In this document: one piece after another, positions 1 through 5,041 of the stretch
How the letters are laid out: every line of letters starts with the position of its first letter
Position numbering within the stretch: position 1 is the first letter of the stretch
Assembly (NCBI RefSeq): GCF_000272405.2
Contig: NZ_AJZM02000040.1
Location: 1 to 5,171 of the forward strand
Direction of reading: 5' to 3'
DNA from: Vibrio tasmaniensis 1F-187
GTDB lineage: Bacteria > Pseudomonadota > Gammaproteobacteria > Enterobacterales > Vibrionaceae
DNA: 5,171 bases
The notes under the pieces: model-generated
Seen by the model: the letters and a program-made list of their open reading frames with translations, nothing else
The model's database searches: none
What the model was told of the DNA's origin: nothing
Program-made: the position numbers and the translations under genes

Positions 1-612
1 CCCACCACAATAAATAAAATAAACGTCTCGGTTGCTGTATTTAACTGATTTAACCCAACCGCCTAACTCTTCAAAATCACTTGGGTCGCACTCCCCTTCA
101 GAGATAAGTTTAGCTACCGTGTTGCGGAACTTATCTTGATGGAGCTTCAGATCATCGGATTTAGATAAGTATGAATCTAGTATCTCTCTGTTTTCTTGCT
201 CAGAGATAATCACTTCATCACTAGATAGCCCAGACATTGAAATCCATTCCGCCGTCTGTGGTCCGCCTTCCTTTAAAACAATATAGTCAGAGATACGAGC
301 CCATTCGCCTTGCTTCTCTAGTAGTTCGACCTTTTCACCCTTATAAAGATAGTCGGTTATCAAACCATCAATTTCGGGCCGCTCGACTACTTTTAGTTTT
401 CCATCTAAAACGTAGAACTCAGTCTGTTCTGGCTCAGGCTGAGTAGTAGTGAGGGATGCAAAGTCAGATTCAGATTGCGCCGCGACTTCAACAGCCGGCG
501 CTTCCTCTTTCTCTGGCGGAGTGGGGTCTTTTTTCATGACGAAGAAATAGTATGCAGCCCCTCCTCCGCCTAATATTAATAACACAAGTAAAGCGATCAG
601 CGCTTTTTTCAT
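1..612 (-). CDS. Membrane-anchored SH3-like domain protein (3' end cut by window edge)
   Basis: The open frame runs 204 codons from an ATG at 612 to the window edge without a stop, so the C-terminus is missing. Residues 1-3 are MKK, followed by a hydrophobic stretch (about 4-25, rich in Leu, Ala and Gly) that looks like an uncleaved membrane anchor; there is no lipobox Cys. Residues 28-65 form a low-complexity linker rich in Pro, Glu and Ala. Residues about 66-130 read as a bacterial SH3-like fold (FYVLDGKLKVVERP, then KGEKVELLEKQGEWARI, then AEWISMSGL). A further region holds two cysteines (about 175 and 202) near the cut end. The topology suggests a periplasmic domain tethered to the inner membrane, a layout known for envelope or peptidoglycan-associated proteins. 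The start at 612 is preferred over the internal Met at codon 26 because only it includes the anchor, and GGTGG lies just upstream. The specific role is unknown. Divergent from the exported-protein gene at 718. Confidence 0.8.
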   Translation of the reverse strand, partial: MKKALIALLVLLILGGGGAAYYFFVMKKDPTPPEKEEAPAVEVAAQSESDFASLTTTQPEPEQTEFYVLDGKLKVVERPEIDGLITDYLYKGEKVELLEKQGEWARISDYIVLKEGGPQTAEWISMSGLSSDEVIISEQENREILDSYLSKSDDLKLHQDKFRNTVAKLISEGECDPSDFEELGGWVKSVKYSNRDVYFIYCGG

Positions 613-631
613 CAAATCCACCAGCTCTTCC

Positions 632-660
632 GTTTTAGGTATGTTTCAAGTGTACATCAA
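632..660 (-). promoter_or_regulatory. Possible promoter of the SH3-like protein gene
   Basis: On the minus strand TTGATG (655-660) and TAAAAC (632-637) are separated by 17 bp, each matching four of six bases of the sigma-70 consensus. Transcription would begin near 625, giving a very short leader that still contains GGTGG before the ATG. The match is weak. The same 105-bp spacer must also hold the promoter of the gene at 718, for which TATACT at 679-684 is a plausible -10 without a convincing -35. Confidence 0.3.
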
Positions 661-717
661 CTCATGTTGCTGCTCATCTATACTCTTAATAGAGAGCGAG
701 TTAAGTAGAGGTAAATC

Positions 718-1293
718 ATGAATTTTTTGGTGAAGGTTGTCATTATAAGTGTACCTCTGAGTGCCGATATCGCGTTAGCAGACCATTGTGACCGTGAAAA
801 CTGGCAAACACTGTTAGATCGCCAGTTATCATTTGAAGAACGCTATAATCAATACACCAAAGAATTTAACCAAGTTCTCTCGACCTATGAATCACAAACG
901 TTGCTATCTAAACATTTCAACGAAAAGCAGATCATTGGGCTTTGGGCAAAGTACGAACAAAGATTTAATGTGCAGCTCAATAGTCATATGCATACCGCTT
1001 ATGATGTCTCTGAGGTTCTATTAAAACAAGCGTATATTGTGTCTACAGAACTAGATGGAGCGGAGTCTCTAACGCATTCGTGGCAAACCATAGCTAAACA
1101 CTGCGCTAAAGCAAGACTACCGCGTCAAACAGAAAGTGCACAGGTACATGTACAAAGCTCACAATCACTCTCGCAAGATCTTCATACACTCAGTAAAAAA
1201 TTTCGTCAGCTCTCTTCAAAATACCGTAAAGAAGCGACGATGATTGACGAAGCTCGCCACACAAACCAACCGATAAACGATGTACAAAACTAA
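718..1293 (+). CDS. Exported helical protein of unknown function
   Basis: The protein has 191 residues. Residues 1-21 look like a cleavable Sec signal peptide: a short N-region with Lys6, a hydrophobic core, and ALA before Asp22 as the likely signal peptidase I site. The mature part is predicted to be soluble and almost entirely helical. It is rich in Gln, Glu, Lys and Ser, has coiled-coil-like stretches (about 30-85 and 145-180), and has few Gly or Pro. Only two cysteines remain after processing (24 and 129), so one disulfide is possible in the periplasm. AGAGG sits 6 bases before the ATG as a good ribosome binding site, which supports this start. It stands alone on its strand and shares a 105-bp divergent upstream region with the membrane-anchored SH3-like gene. 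That suggests, without proving, a common envelope context. I recognise no family; a fimbrial or secreted toxin role is not indicated by any motif. Confidence 0.75.
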   Translation: MNFLVKVVIISVPLSADIALADHCDRENWQTLLDRQLSFEERYNQYTKEFNQVLSTYESQTLLSKHFNEKQIIGLWAKYEQRFNVQLNSHMHTAYDVSEVLLKQAYIVSTELDGAESLTHSWQTIAKHCAKARLPRQTESAQVHVQSSQSLSQDLHTLSKKFRQLSSKYRKEATMIDEARHTNQPINDVQN

Positions 1294-1553
1294 AATGATT
1301 ACTCACTTGCTTAACTTGATTATCCCAATAATCATAGTTCGAACAAACCAACACATTCAGAAATACAATCAATCAAAGCTTTATCAATAAGTTGTAAAAC
1401 TAATGTGGTAACTATCAACAATGACGTTCAATTTCCGACCAATGCAAGCGACTATGTGAGATATTCATCACAAAATAGATTTACAAACGCCAGAAAATTG
1501 TTATCATGATTATTCATATAACTTAATAACAAGAAATATTTTGGCTAGGTAAT
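1294..1553. other. Non-coding spacer, 260 bp, AT-rich
   Basis: I see no convincing gene on either strand here; the short minus-strand frame that enters from 1372 is antisense to the end of the exported-protein gene and has no ribosome binding site. The spacer holds a small hairpin at 1317-1334 (TGATTAT, loop CCCA, ATAATCA) soon after the preceding stop. It lacks a T tract, so it is at most a weak terminator or an operator-like dyad. The promoter of the next gene lies at the 3' end. Confidence 0.6.
1480..1507 (+). promoter_or_regulatory. Probable sigma-70 promoter of the 80-residue orphan gene
   Basis: TTTACA (1480-1485) and TATCAT (1502-1507) each match five of six consensus bases and are separated by 16 bp. 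Transcription would start near 1514, leaving a leader of about 40 bases before the ATG at 1554. The -10 overlaps the 8-bp palindrome ATCATGAT (1503-1510), which could be an operator, but no known regulator motif is recognised. Confidence 0.5.
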
Positions 1554-1796
1554 ATGCAAAAAACTATGGCTTTCAACTGCTTGAGTAACACGGAAGGGAC
1601 TGCAGAGATAAGAGGTAAACTTTTATCTGTCGCTAAACACATGGAAGAGTTCGGTTCAGTAAGTGAGCTAGAGCTATGTAAGATATTTGGAGAGACGATT
1701 TGGAATGACGGTGTGGATTATCATTCACATGCTTTTTCATTCAGAATCAACGCTCAAACCGGGGATTGTTCAATCTCTAACTTTAAGTATCACTAA
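1554..1796 (+). CDS. Small orphan protein, 80 residues
   Basis: An 80-residue frame with no signal peptide or membrane segment, probably cytoplasmic. It contains three cysteines (residues 9, 42 and 72) and a mixed composition: an N-terminal half that is probably helical (about 17-47, including a VSELELCKIFG stretch) and a C-terminal part with His, Tyr and Phe alternation that looks like beta strands (about 56-80). The ribosome binding site is modest: TAGGT ends only three bases before the ATG at 1554. A second Met at codon 5 (1566) would leave more spacing and cannot be excluded. The case for a real gene rests on context: a good promoter candidate upstream and a strong terminator starting 19 bases after the stop, which delimit a monocistronic unit. 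No family is recognised and no function is proposed. Confidence 0.65.
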   Translation: MQKTMAFNCLSNTEGTAEIRGKLLSVAKHMEEFGSVSELELCKIFGETIWNDGVDYHSHAFSFRINAQTGDCSISNFKYH

Positions 1797-1814
1797 GTTT
1801 TGCACCTATCATAT

Positions 1815-1848
1815 ACGGAGTACCTTTCACGAGGTGCTCCGTTTTTTT
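1815..1848 (+). terminator. Rho-independent terminator after the orphan gene
   Basis: Stem arms ACGGAGTACC (1815-1824) and GGTGCTCCGT (1833-1842) pair over ten positions with one G-T wobble around the loop TTTCACGA, followed at once by a run of seven T ending at 1848. This is a textbook intrinsic terminator for plus-strand transcription. The opposite side lacks a T run, so it should work in one direction only. Confidence 0.92.
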
Positions 1849-2033
1849 ATTGTTGCGTATCCGCATTCGTCAGATAGCCGTTAATAGCGACCGTACTTCC
1901 TATTCGTCATAAAATCATTTCTTTTTCAGCTCATGTCATCGGGCAGCGTGTCACCTACCTACGGCTTAGTCGGTATAAACAGTTAGTTCGTATAGCCCGT
2001 TTGTTCGTATAAACCGTTAGCTCGCATAAACAG
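1849..2033. other. Gene-free region between convergent transcription units
   Basis: No supportable gene. Apart from the tandem array in its right part, the region has a direct repeat of ATTCGTCA at 1865-1872 and 1902-1909. No clear intrinsic terminator serves the minus-strand Lrp-type gene: downstream of its stop there is no stem followed by a T run in the minus sense, so its transcript may end by Rho or by an unrecognised signal. Confidence 0.55.
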
Positions 2034-2049
2034 TCAGTCCGTATAAACC
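1973..2049. repeat. 17-bp tandem repeat array, about 4.5 copies
   Basis: Four full units of exactly 17 bp start at 1973, 1990, 2007 and 2024, and a fifth partial unit starts at 2041. The consensus is roughly GTATAAACMGTTAGTTC. The first eight bases (GTATAAAC) are best conserved: the third unit is identical there, the fourth reads GCATAAAC, and the second is the most divergent (GTATAGCC). Units alternate between an ACAGT-type and an ACCGT-type middle. The last one and a half units lie inside the 3' end of the Lrp-type gene and encode its final residues (about PVYTD) and stop codon. The rest lies in its 3' untranslated region. There are no unique spacers, so this is not a CRISPR. Replication slippage could make copy number variable. 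Confidence 0.85.
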
Positions 2050-2492
2050 GGAAGTGGCGCATTGCCTTTCACTTGCCTAATCGCAAGATGGGTATGTATG
2101 TCTTTTACGTTGGAGAGTCGCTGTAGCTTTCTGGTAAATGCTTCGTAAGCCATCAAGTTAGGGCTGACAACTTCTAACAAGTAATCATAAGCCCCAGATA
2201 CAACGTGGCAGCTGATGACCTCTTCCATCTCGACAACCGCACTTTCAAATTTATCAATCGACACTTCTTGGTGGTTGTTCAAGCTCACCTCAACAAACAC
2301 GCTCATTGCGATGCCGACCTGTTCCCGTGACAGGCTCACACGGTAACCATCAATAATCCCTTTTTCTTCCAGTCTTTTGATGCGCCTCGCGCACGGTGAA
2401 GCCGATAAGCCAACTTCATCAGCTAACTCAGCGGTGGTTAGCCTGCCGTCTTTCTGAAGCAACTCAAGAAGATGTCTATCAATCCTATCCAT
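2034..2492 (-). CDS. Lrp/AsnC-family transcriptional regulator
   Basis: A 152-residue protein of normal length for the family. Residues 1-60 form the AsnC-type winged helix-turn-helix: DRIDRHLLELLQKDGR, then TTAELADEVGLSASP and the recognition helix around CARRIKRLEEKGII (34-47). Residues about 62-142 form the RAM effector-binding and oligomerisation domain, with the typical SGAYDYLLEV segment (99-108). The closest characterised relative I can recall by eye is E. coli DecR (YbaO), a cysteine-responsive regulator; that is a resemblance, not an orthology claim. Proteins of this family usually form octamers or hexadecamers that bind spaced sites and respond to amino acids. The ATG at 2492 is chosen because the family begins MD.ID and because the 4-codon longer alternative starts with TTG at 2504, inside a palindrome. 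Neither start has a strong ribosome binding site. Divergent from the EamA transporter, its probable target. Its C-terminal codons are built from the 17-bp repeat array. Confidence 0.93.
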   Translation of the reverse strand: MDRIDRHLLELLQKDGRLTTAELADEVGLSASPCARRIKRLEEKGIIDGYRVSLSREQVGIAMSVFVEVSLNNHQEVSIDKFESAVVEMEEVISCHVVSGAYDYLLEVVSPNLMAYEAFTRKLQRLSNVKDIHTHLAIRQVKGNAPLPVYTD

Positions 2493-2499
2493 AGCAAAT

Positions 2500-2512
2500 A
2501 CCAATTATTGGT
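2500..2512. promoter_or_regulatory. 13-bp perfect palindrome upstream of the Lrp-type gene
   Basis: ACCAAT and ATTGGT flank a single central T, a perfect dyad whose edge lies 7 bases upstream of the regulator's ATG. Placement in the leader fits an autoregulatory operator. Lrp-family sites are typically degenerate dyads of about this size, but the assignment is inference. Confidence 0.45.
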
Positions 2513-2527
2513 TAAATCCGTTAACAA

Positions 2528-2595
2528 TTGGCAAGATATTAGCAGAAATCATCAACTACAACTCAAGTTAGAACAAAACTTGCCAACCTATGGCA
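2528..2595. promoter_or_regulatory. Paired inverted operator-like sites and minus-strand promoter
   Basis: TTGGCAAG (2528-2535) and CTTGCCAA (2579-2586) are perfect reverse complements, 51 bp apart start to start, close to five helical turns. The second overlaps a local dyad TGCCA-N5-TGGCA at 2581-2595. On the minus strand an extended -10 (TGC followed by TAATAT, hexamer at 2536-2541) would place the regulator's transcription start about 2529, directly on the first site. Symmetric sites that could be bridged by an oligomeric Lrp-type protein fit looping control of both divergent genes. CATAAT at 2608-2613 is a possible -10 for the transporter. Confidence 0.45.
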
Positions 2596-2641
2596 CACCA
2601 AGTACCCCATAATTAATCATCATTCACTTTCCTTGTTTATT

Positions 2642-3571
2642 ATGAAGCTTGGCTATTTATCAATTACTGTCACTCTGCTCATCTGGGCGAGCTTTTTCCT
2701 TTCTCTTAAAGGCGGCGCAAATTCAGATTTAACACCTGCAGACATCGCACTGACTCGATTCCTCATGCCAGCATTGGCGTTATTACCTTTGGTGTGGAAA
2801 GCACGTAGCACGATCGCTGCTGTCCCGAATCGATACTTGGCCGGTATGTTTGTGGGGTGCGGGTTACCTTATTTACTCGTTGCAGGAACAGCCATGCAGT
2901 TCGTTCCGGTATCACACGGGAGTGCTTTAGTTCCGGGAACGCTTCCTCTATTCGTAACAGGGATCGCGGTACTCTTTTTTAAGCAGCCGCTTAGCCGACA
3001 CCGTGTCGTTGGTTTAGGTCTGGTTTCGCTTGGGATATTGTTGTTTCTGGGAAGTAGCTTAAGCAGCTTCAACTTTGAATATACCAAAGGTCACGTGTTG
3101 TTTTTGTTTGGCAGTTTGATGTGGGCGACTTTTACCATCTCAGCACGTGTTGCCAACCTTAATGCGCTCGTGAGTGCAGGTTTTATCTCATTCTGTTCCA
3201 CCTTGCTGTTGCTGGTCCTTATCCTTACAGGAACCCTCCCTAGCCATTTAGTGGATACACCAATTGCTCAATGGCCAGTTACAGAGCTTGCCGTGCATTC
3301 TGCGGTGCAAGGCGTAGGTGCAGGCTTAATAGCAGCATTCACTTATCTATATGCTGTTAATACACTAGGAGCAGAACGCTCAGCCGCTTTTGGTAGTGCA
3401 ACACCTGCTGTTGCAACCTTGTTGGCGATCCCACTGTTCAACGAAATTCCGGATACGATGACTTGGTTAGCGCTTGGTTCGATTTGCATCGGCAGCCTGG
3501 TTGCGAGCAACATTTTCATGAGGCATGACAGGTCTATGCAGTATCAACCCCCAAGCCATAGCAAAGCCTGA
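2642..3571 (+). CDS. EamA/DMT-family transporter, probable exporter
   Basis: A 309-residue polytopic inner-membrane protein with about ten hydrophobic segments (roughly 5-24, 36-54, 66-85, 92-112, 121-140, 149-170, 176-196, 220-240, 247-266 and 271-292). This is the two-repeat architecture of EamA-type drug/metabolite transporters. Each repeat ends with the usual pattern of a charged loop and a Gly-rich last helix: FFKQPLSRHRVVGLGLVSLG in the first, NEIPDTMTWLALGSICIG in the second. The short tail after 293 is polar. Family members usually export amino acids, metabolites or toxic analogues by proton antiport; the substrate cannot be read from sequence. Divergence from an Lrp/AsnC regulator points to an amino acid or derivative. 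The start is set at ATG 2642 (MKLGYL); an upstream in-frame TTG at 2633 would add three residues. No good ribosome binding site precedes either, so translation may be weak or leader-dependent. Confidence 0.9.
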   Translation: MKLGYLSITVTLLIWASFFLSLKGGANSDLTPADIALTRFLMPALALLPLVWKARSTIAAVPNRYLAGMFVGCGLPYLLVAGTAMQFVPVSHGSALVPGTLPLFVTGIAVLFFKQPLSRHRVVGLGLVSLGILLFLGSSLSSFNFEYTKGHVLFLFGSLMWATFTISARVANLNALVSAGFISFCSTLLLLVLILTGTLPSHLVDTPIAQWPVTELAVHSAVQGVGAGLIAAFTYLYAVNTLGAERSAAFGSATPAVATLLAIPLFNEIPDTMTWLALGSICIGSLVASNIFMRHDRSMQYQPPSHSKA

Positions 3572-3667
3572 TACTACGTTCAAACCTGCCAGTCTAAGCC
3601 GTGATTTTAAGGCTTGTAGTACACAGATAAGTCTACAAATGTAGGCTTATCCAAAATCTACTTTTTC
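3572..3667 (+). terminator. Hairpin cluster after the transporter, probable terminator or attenuator
   Basis: The main hairpin pairs GATAAGTCTAC (3626-3636) with GTAGGCTTATC (3641-3651) around the loop AAAT, 11 pairs including one G-T wobble. A T run (CTTTTT) follows only about ten bases later, so it is not a classical terminator. Upstream, AAGCC (3596-3600) can pair with GGCTT (3611-3615), extended by TACTAC (3572-3577) with GTAGTA (3616-3621). TAAGCC (3595-3600) can also pair with GGCTTA (3644-3649), so alternative folds compete. Confidence 0.5.
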
Positions 3668-3722
3668 TAAGTCCGCTTCTCCATTAAACTGTCCGACCTT
3701 TTTGCTCATCTAAGAGAACACC

Positions 3723-4178
3723 ATGCAACGCGATTACACTTTAACTTGCTTAAACAACATGCCTCGTGAAGAACTAGAAGAATTTAGTTTAAGAATGATT
3801 CATCGCCTTGTCCCTGAAGATGCAATGACGGAACTGTTTACGTTCGAACAGGAAGAAGTGACCAATGACGAGCGTATGCAATCAGCAAAATTTGATGCTA
3901 TGTTGCGAATGACAGCAATCGCGCTAAGTGAAGTGAACCTTGCGTTTAGTGAGTCGGATAACTCACAACAAAACATCGAGCGCATGACTCGCCTATTACT
4001 TTGGCACTTCTATGCAATGTCGTTCAACCTTGAACAAGCGATCAGCCTTGAAACTCACTGTGACAAAGTCGAGAAGATTTTGTCGAAAGCACCGACAGAA
4101 GCATTTGGTTGGGTAAAAGAGCTCACAGAGTTGCTGCATTTCTATGCAAAAGTGAACGAAGAAAACGACGCTAAGTAA
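3723..4178 (+). CDS. Uncharacterised acidic helical protein, 151 residues
   Basis: A soluble protein with no signal peptide or membrane segment, predicted all-alpha and acidic (many Glu and Asp, notably 15-20, 42-50 and 145-149). Helices are likely at about 15-30, 33-45, 52-78, 82-108, 109-122 and 126-145. It is rich in Met and Leu, with two cysteines (10 and 113) and no catalytic motif that I can name. AAGAG lies six bases before the ATG, a suitable ribosome binding site, and the frame closes with TAA. It appears to be transcribed alone or as a read-through from the transporter 151 bp upstream, and it converges on the YggL-like gene. The codon use resembles its neighbours, so there is no sign of recent transfer. 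It could be a small adaptor or helical-bundle regulator, but no family is recognised and the function is unknown. Confidence 0.8.
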   Translation: MQRDYTLTCLNNMPREELEEFSLRMIHRLVPEDAMTELFTFEQEEVTNDERMQSAKFDAMLRMTAIALSEVNLAFSESDNSQQNIERMTRLLLWHFYAMSFNLEQAISLETHCDKVEKILSKAPTEAFGWVKELTELLHFYAKVNEENDAK

Positions 4179-4454
4179 ATAGCACTAAGTCACGGGACGA
4201 ATTGAAAAAGCGCATATTTCCAATTCTGCTTCAAACACTCCAACAAGTTAGTCGCTCCCCCTTGGACAAGTCGTACAGGTTCTAAATCGAAGAAAACTAC
4301 AACACCTGAAATCCGAGGTCTGGTGTTGAGCTGACCAAACGCAAAAGGCCCAATCGACATACCGACTGGGCCTTTTATCTGATGTGTCAAAGTTCTCTCA
4401 CGAAAGCTCCATCGATTTCAGCTGAGCGAACAATACACCACCAATTTAGAATGC
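4179..4454. other. Convergent intergenic region with several inverted repeats
   Basis: No supportable gene. Structure on the plus strand: GAATTG (4199-4204) can pair with CAATTC (4221-4226), continued by AAA/TTT after one mismatch. CAACACC (4300-4306) can pair with GGTGTTG (4322-4328). A strong terminator hairpin follows. A 66-codon minus-strand frame crosses the region, but it contains the terminator and has no ribosome binding site or recognisable product. Confidence 0.55.
4343..4377. terminator. Bidirectional Rho-independent terminator
   Basis: AAAAGGCCCA (4343-4352) and TGGGCCTTTT (4367-4376) are perfect ten-base complements around a 14-base loop that itself allows TCG/CGA pairing. The outer A/T ends give a T run on either strand (TTTTAT on plus, TTTTGCGTTT on minus). 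It is placed between convergent genes, 165 bases after the stop of the 151-residue protein gene and 78 bases after that of the YggL-like gene, so it can serve both. Confidence 0.92.
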
Positions 4455-4787
4455 TTAGTTTGCGTCAACAAGTTCGCTTACTTCTACTTTGCTTACTTCT
4501 GCGCGAGCTTCAAGCCACTGCGCTACTTGCAGTTGTTCTGCTTCTGTTACTGAACGGTAGCGCTCAATAGAACATAAGAAACCTTCAAACAGCTCAAGGC
4601 CACCGCCACCAAAGCACAGACCGATGCTATCAATGAAATCGATGAATTCGTCAATGAACACATCGTACTGGTCAAAATCAGCAATCGAAGTCGTGCAGCT
4701 TACTTCAAAACCTAGAATAGCGAATTCACCTAGGTATAACTTCTTGCGTAGGCGGCGATTTTTGTTTTCGATTTTATCTAATTTCAT
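4455..4787 (-). CDS. YggL-family (DUF469) protein
   Basis: A 110-residue protein resembling E. coli YggL, a roughly 108-residue protein reported to associate with the 50S ribosomal subunit. Shared landmarks by eye: the basic N-terminus NRRLRKKLYLGEF with ILGF (10-27), a central FIDEFID segment (44-50), a Gly-rich GLCFGGGGLELFEGFLC block (56-72), and the end TEAEQLQVAQWLEAR...VSELVD (81-108). The E. coli protein ends in a Trp-rich tail after SELFD that is absent here. With the changed flanks, this suggests a divergent paralogue, possibly a second copy in the genome. The gene is therefore left unnamed. The ATG at 4787 is chosen because GAGAGA lies just upstream and because the longer in-frame ATG at 4815-4817 overlaps the -10 element, so it would lie upstream of the predicted transcript start. 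Monocistronic; divergent from the phoX-like gene. Confidence 0.88.
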   Translation of the reverse strand: MKLDKIENKNRRLRKKLYLGEFAILGFEVSCTTSIADFDQYDVFIDEFIDFIDSIGLCFGGGGLELFEGFLCSIERYRSVTEAEQLQVAQWLEARAEVSKVEVSELVDAN

Positions 4788-4816
4788 AACTGTCTCTCTT
4801 TTCGTTTGATAAAGCA

Positions 4817-4845
4817 TTTATACACAGTTCTTCGTTAATTCCCAA
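4817..4845 (-). promoter_or_regulatory. Probable sigma-70 promoter of the YggL-like gene
   Basis: On the minus strand TTGGGA (4840-4845) and TATAAA (4817-4822) are separated by 17 bp, with four and five consensus matches. Transcription would begin near 4810, leaving a leader of about 23 bases that includes the ribosome binding site. This position decides the start codon at 4787. Confidence 0.6.
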
Positions 4846-5041
4846 GAGTTTTGTATTGCACGAGAGGCTTAGCAGCAAAAATCGTGCTACAGAAACAAAA
4901 CCTTAATCAAAACTATAAAAATCTGTCACTTAACTGCTTCACGATTGCTCACACATCAGCCCAAGTTATTAACCAATTCATTAGTAAATGGGTAAGTCAT
5001 AAATAACGAATAATAAAGTCAGCCAACAGGAAGCAGTCCCG
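4846..5041. other. Upstream region of the phoX-like gene
   Basis: Non-coding on both strands. Near 4848-4913 lie several overlapping inverted repeats: GCACGA (4858-4863) with TCGTGC (4882-4887), TAGCA (4870-4874) with TGCTA (4885-4889), and GTTTTG (4848-4853) with CAAAAC at 4896-4901 and 4908-4913. A good ribosome binding site, AGGAAG (5028-5033), lies eight bases before the ATG at 5042. An AT-rich tract at 4997-5016 may hold the -10. Confidence 0.5.
4923..4955 (+). promoter_or_regulatory. Partial Pho-box-like 11-bp direct repeats
   Basis: Three units with an 11-bp period start at 4923 (CTGTCAC-TTAA), 4934 (CTGCTTC-ACGA) and 4945 (TTGCTCA-CACA). PhoB recognises direct repeats of CTGTCAT with 11-bp spacing. 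The first unit matches six of seven, the others less well. The position, about 90-120 bases before a phosphatase start codon, makes PhoB control plausible, but no well-placed -10 follows clearly. Confidence 0.45.

Noticed and set aside
1190..1372. 60-codon minus-strand frame overlapping the end of the exported-protein gene
   Set aside because: Mostly antisense to a better-supported gene with signal peptide and ribosome binding site; no such signals for this frame.
1496..1515. Possible Fur box over the orphan gene promoter
   Set aside because: Alignment by eye to the 19-bp Fur consensus gives fewer than half matching positions; only the short palindrome ATCATGAT is real.
1687..1884. 65-codon plus-strand frame overlapping the orphan gene
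   Set aside because: It is out of frame with the orphan gene and runs through the strong terminator at 1815-1848.
1973..2049. 17-bp repeats considered as a CRISPR array
   Set aside because: Units are directly adjacent with no unique spacers and no cas gene is nearby; it is a simple tandem array.
2504..2512. Longer TTG start for the Lrp-type regulator
   Set aside because: The family normally begins close to the MDRIDR motif, and the TTG lies within the perfect palindrome with no ribosome binding site.
4190..4390. 66-codon minus-strand open frame between the convergent genes
   Set aside because: It spans the perfect bidirectional terminator, its start lies just outside the hairpin, it has no ribosome binding site, and the translation resembles no protein I know.
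4624..4809. 61-codon plus-strand frame opposite the YggL-like gene
   Set aside because: Its sequence is the complement of conserved YggL coding sequence and it lacks a ribosome binding site.
4788..4817. Ten-codon N-terminal extension of the YggL-like protein from ATG 4817
   Set aside because: That ATG overlaps the predicted -10 element, so it would be upstream of the transcript start, and it lacks a ribosome binding site, whereas ATG 4787 has GAGAGA upstream.
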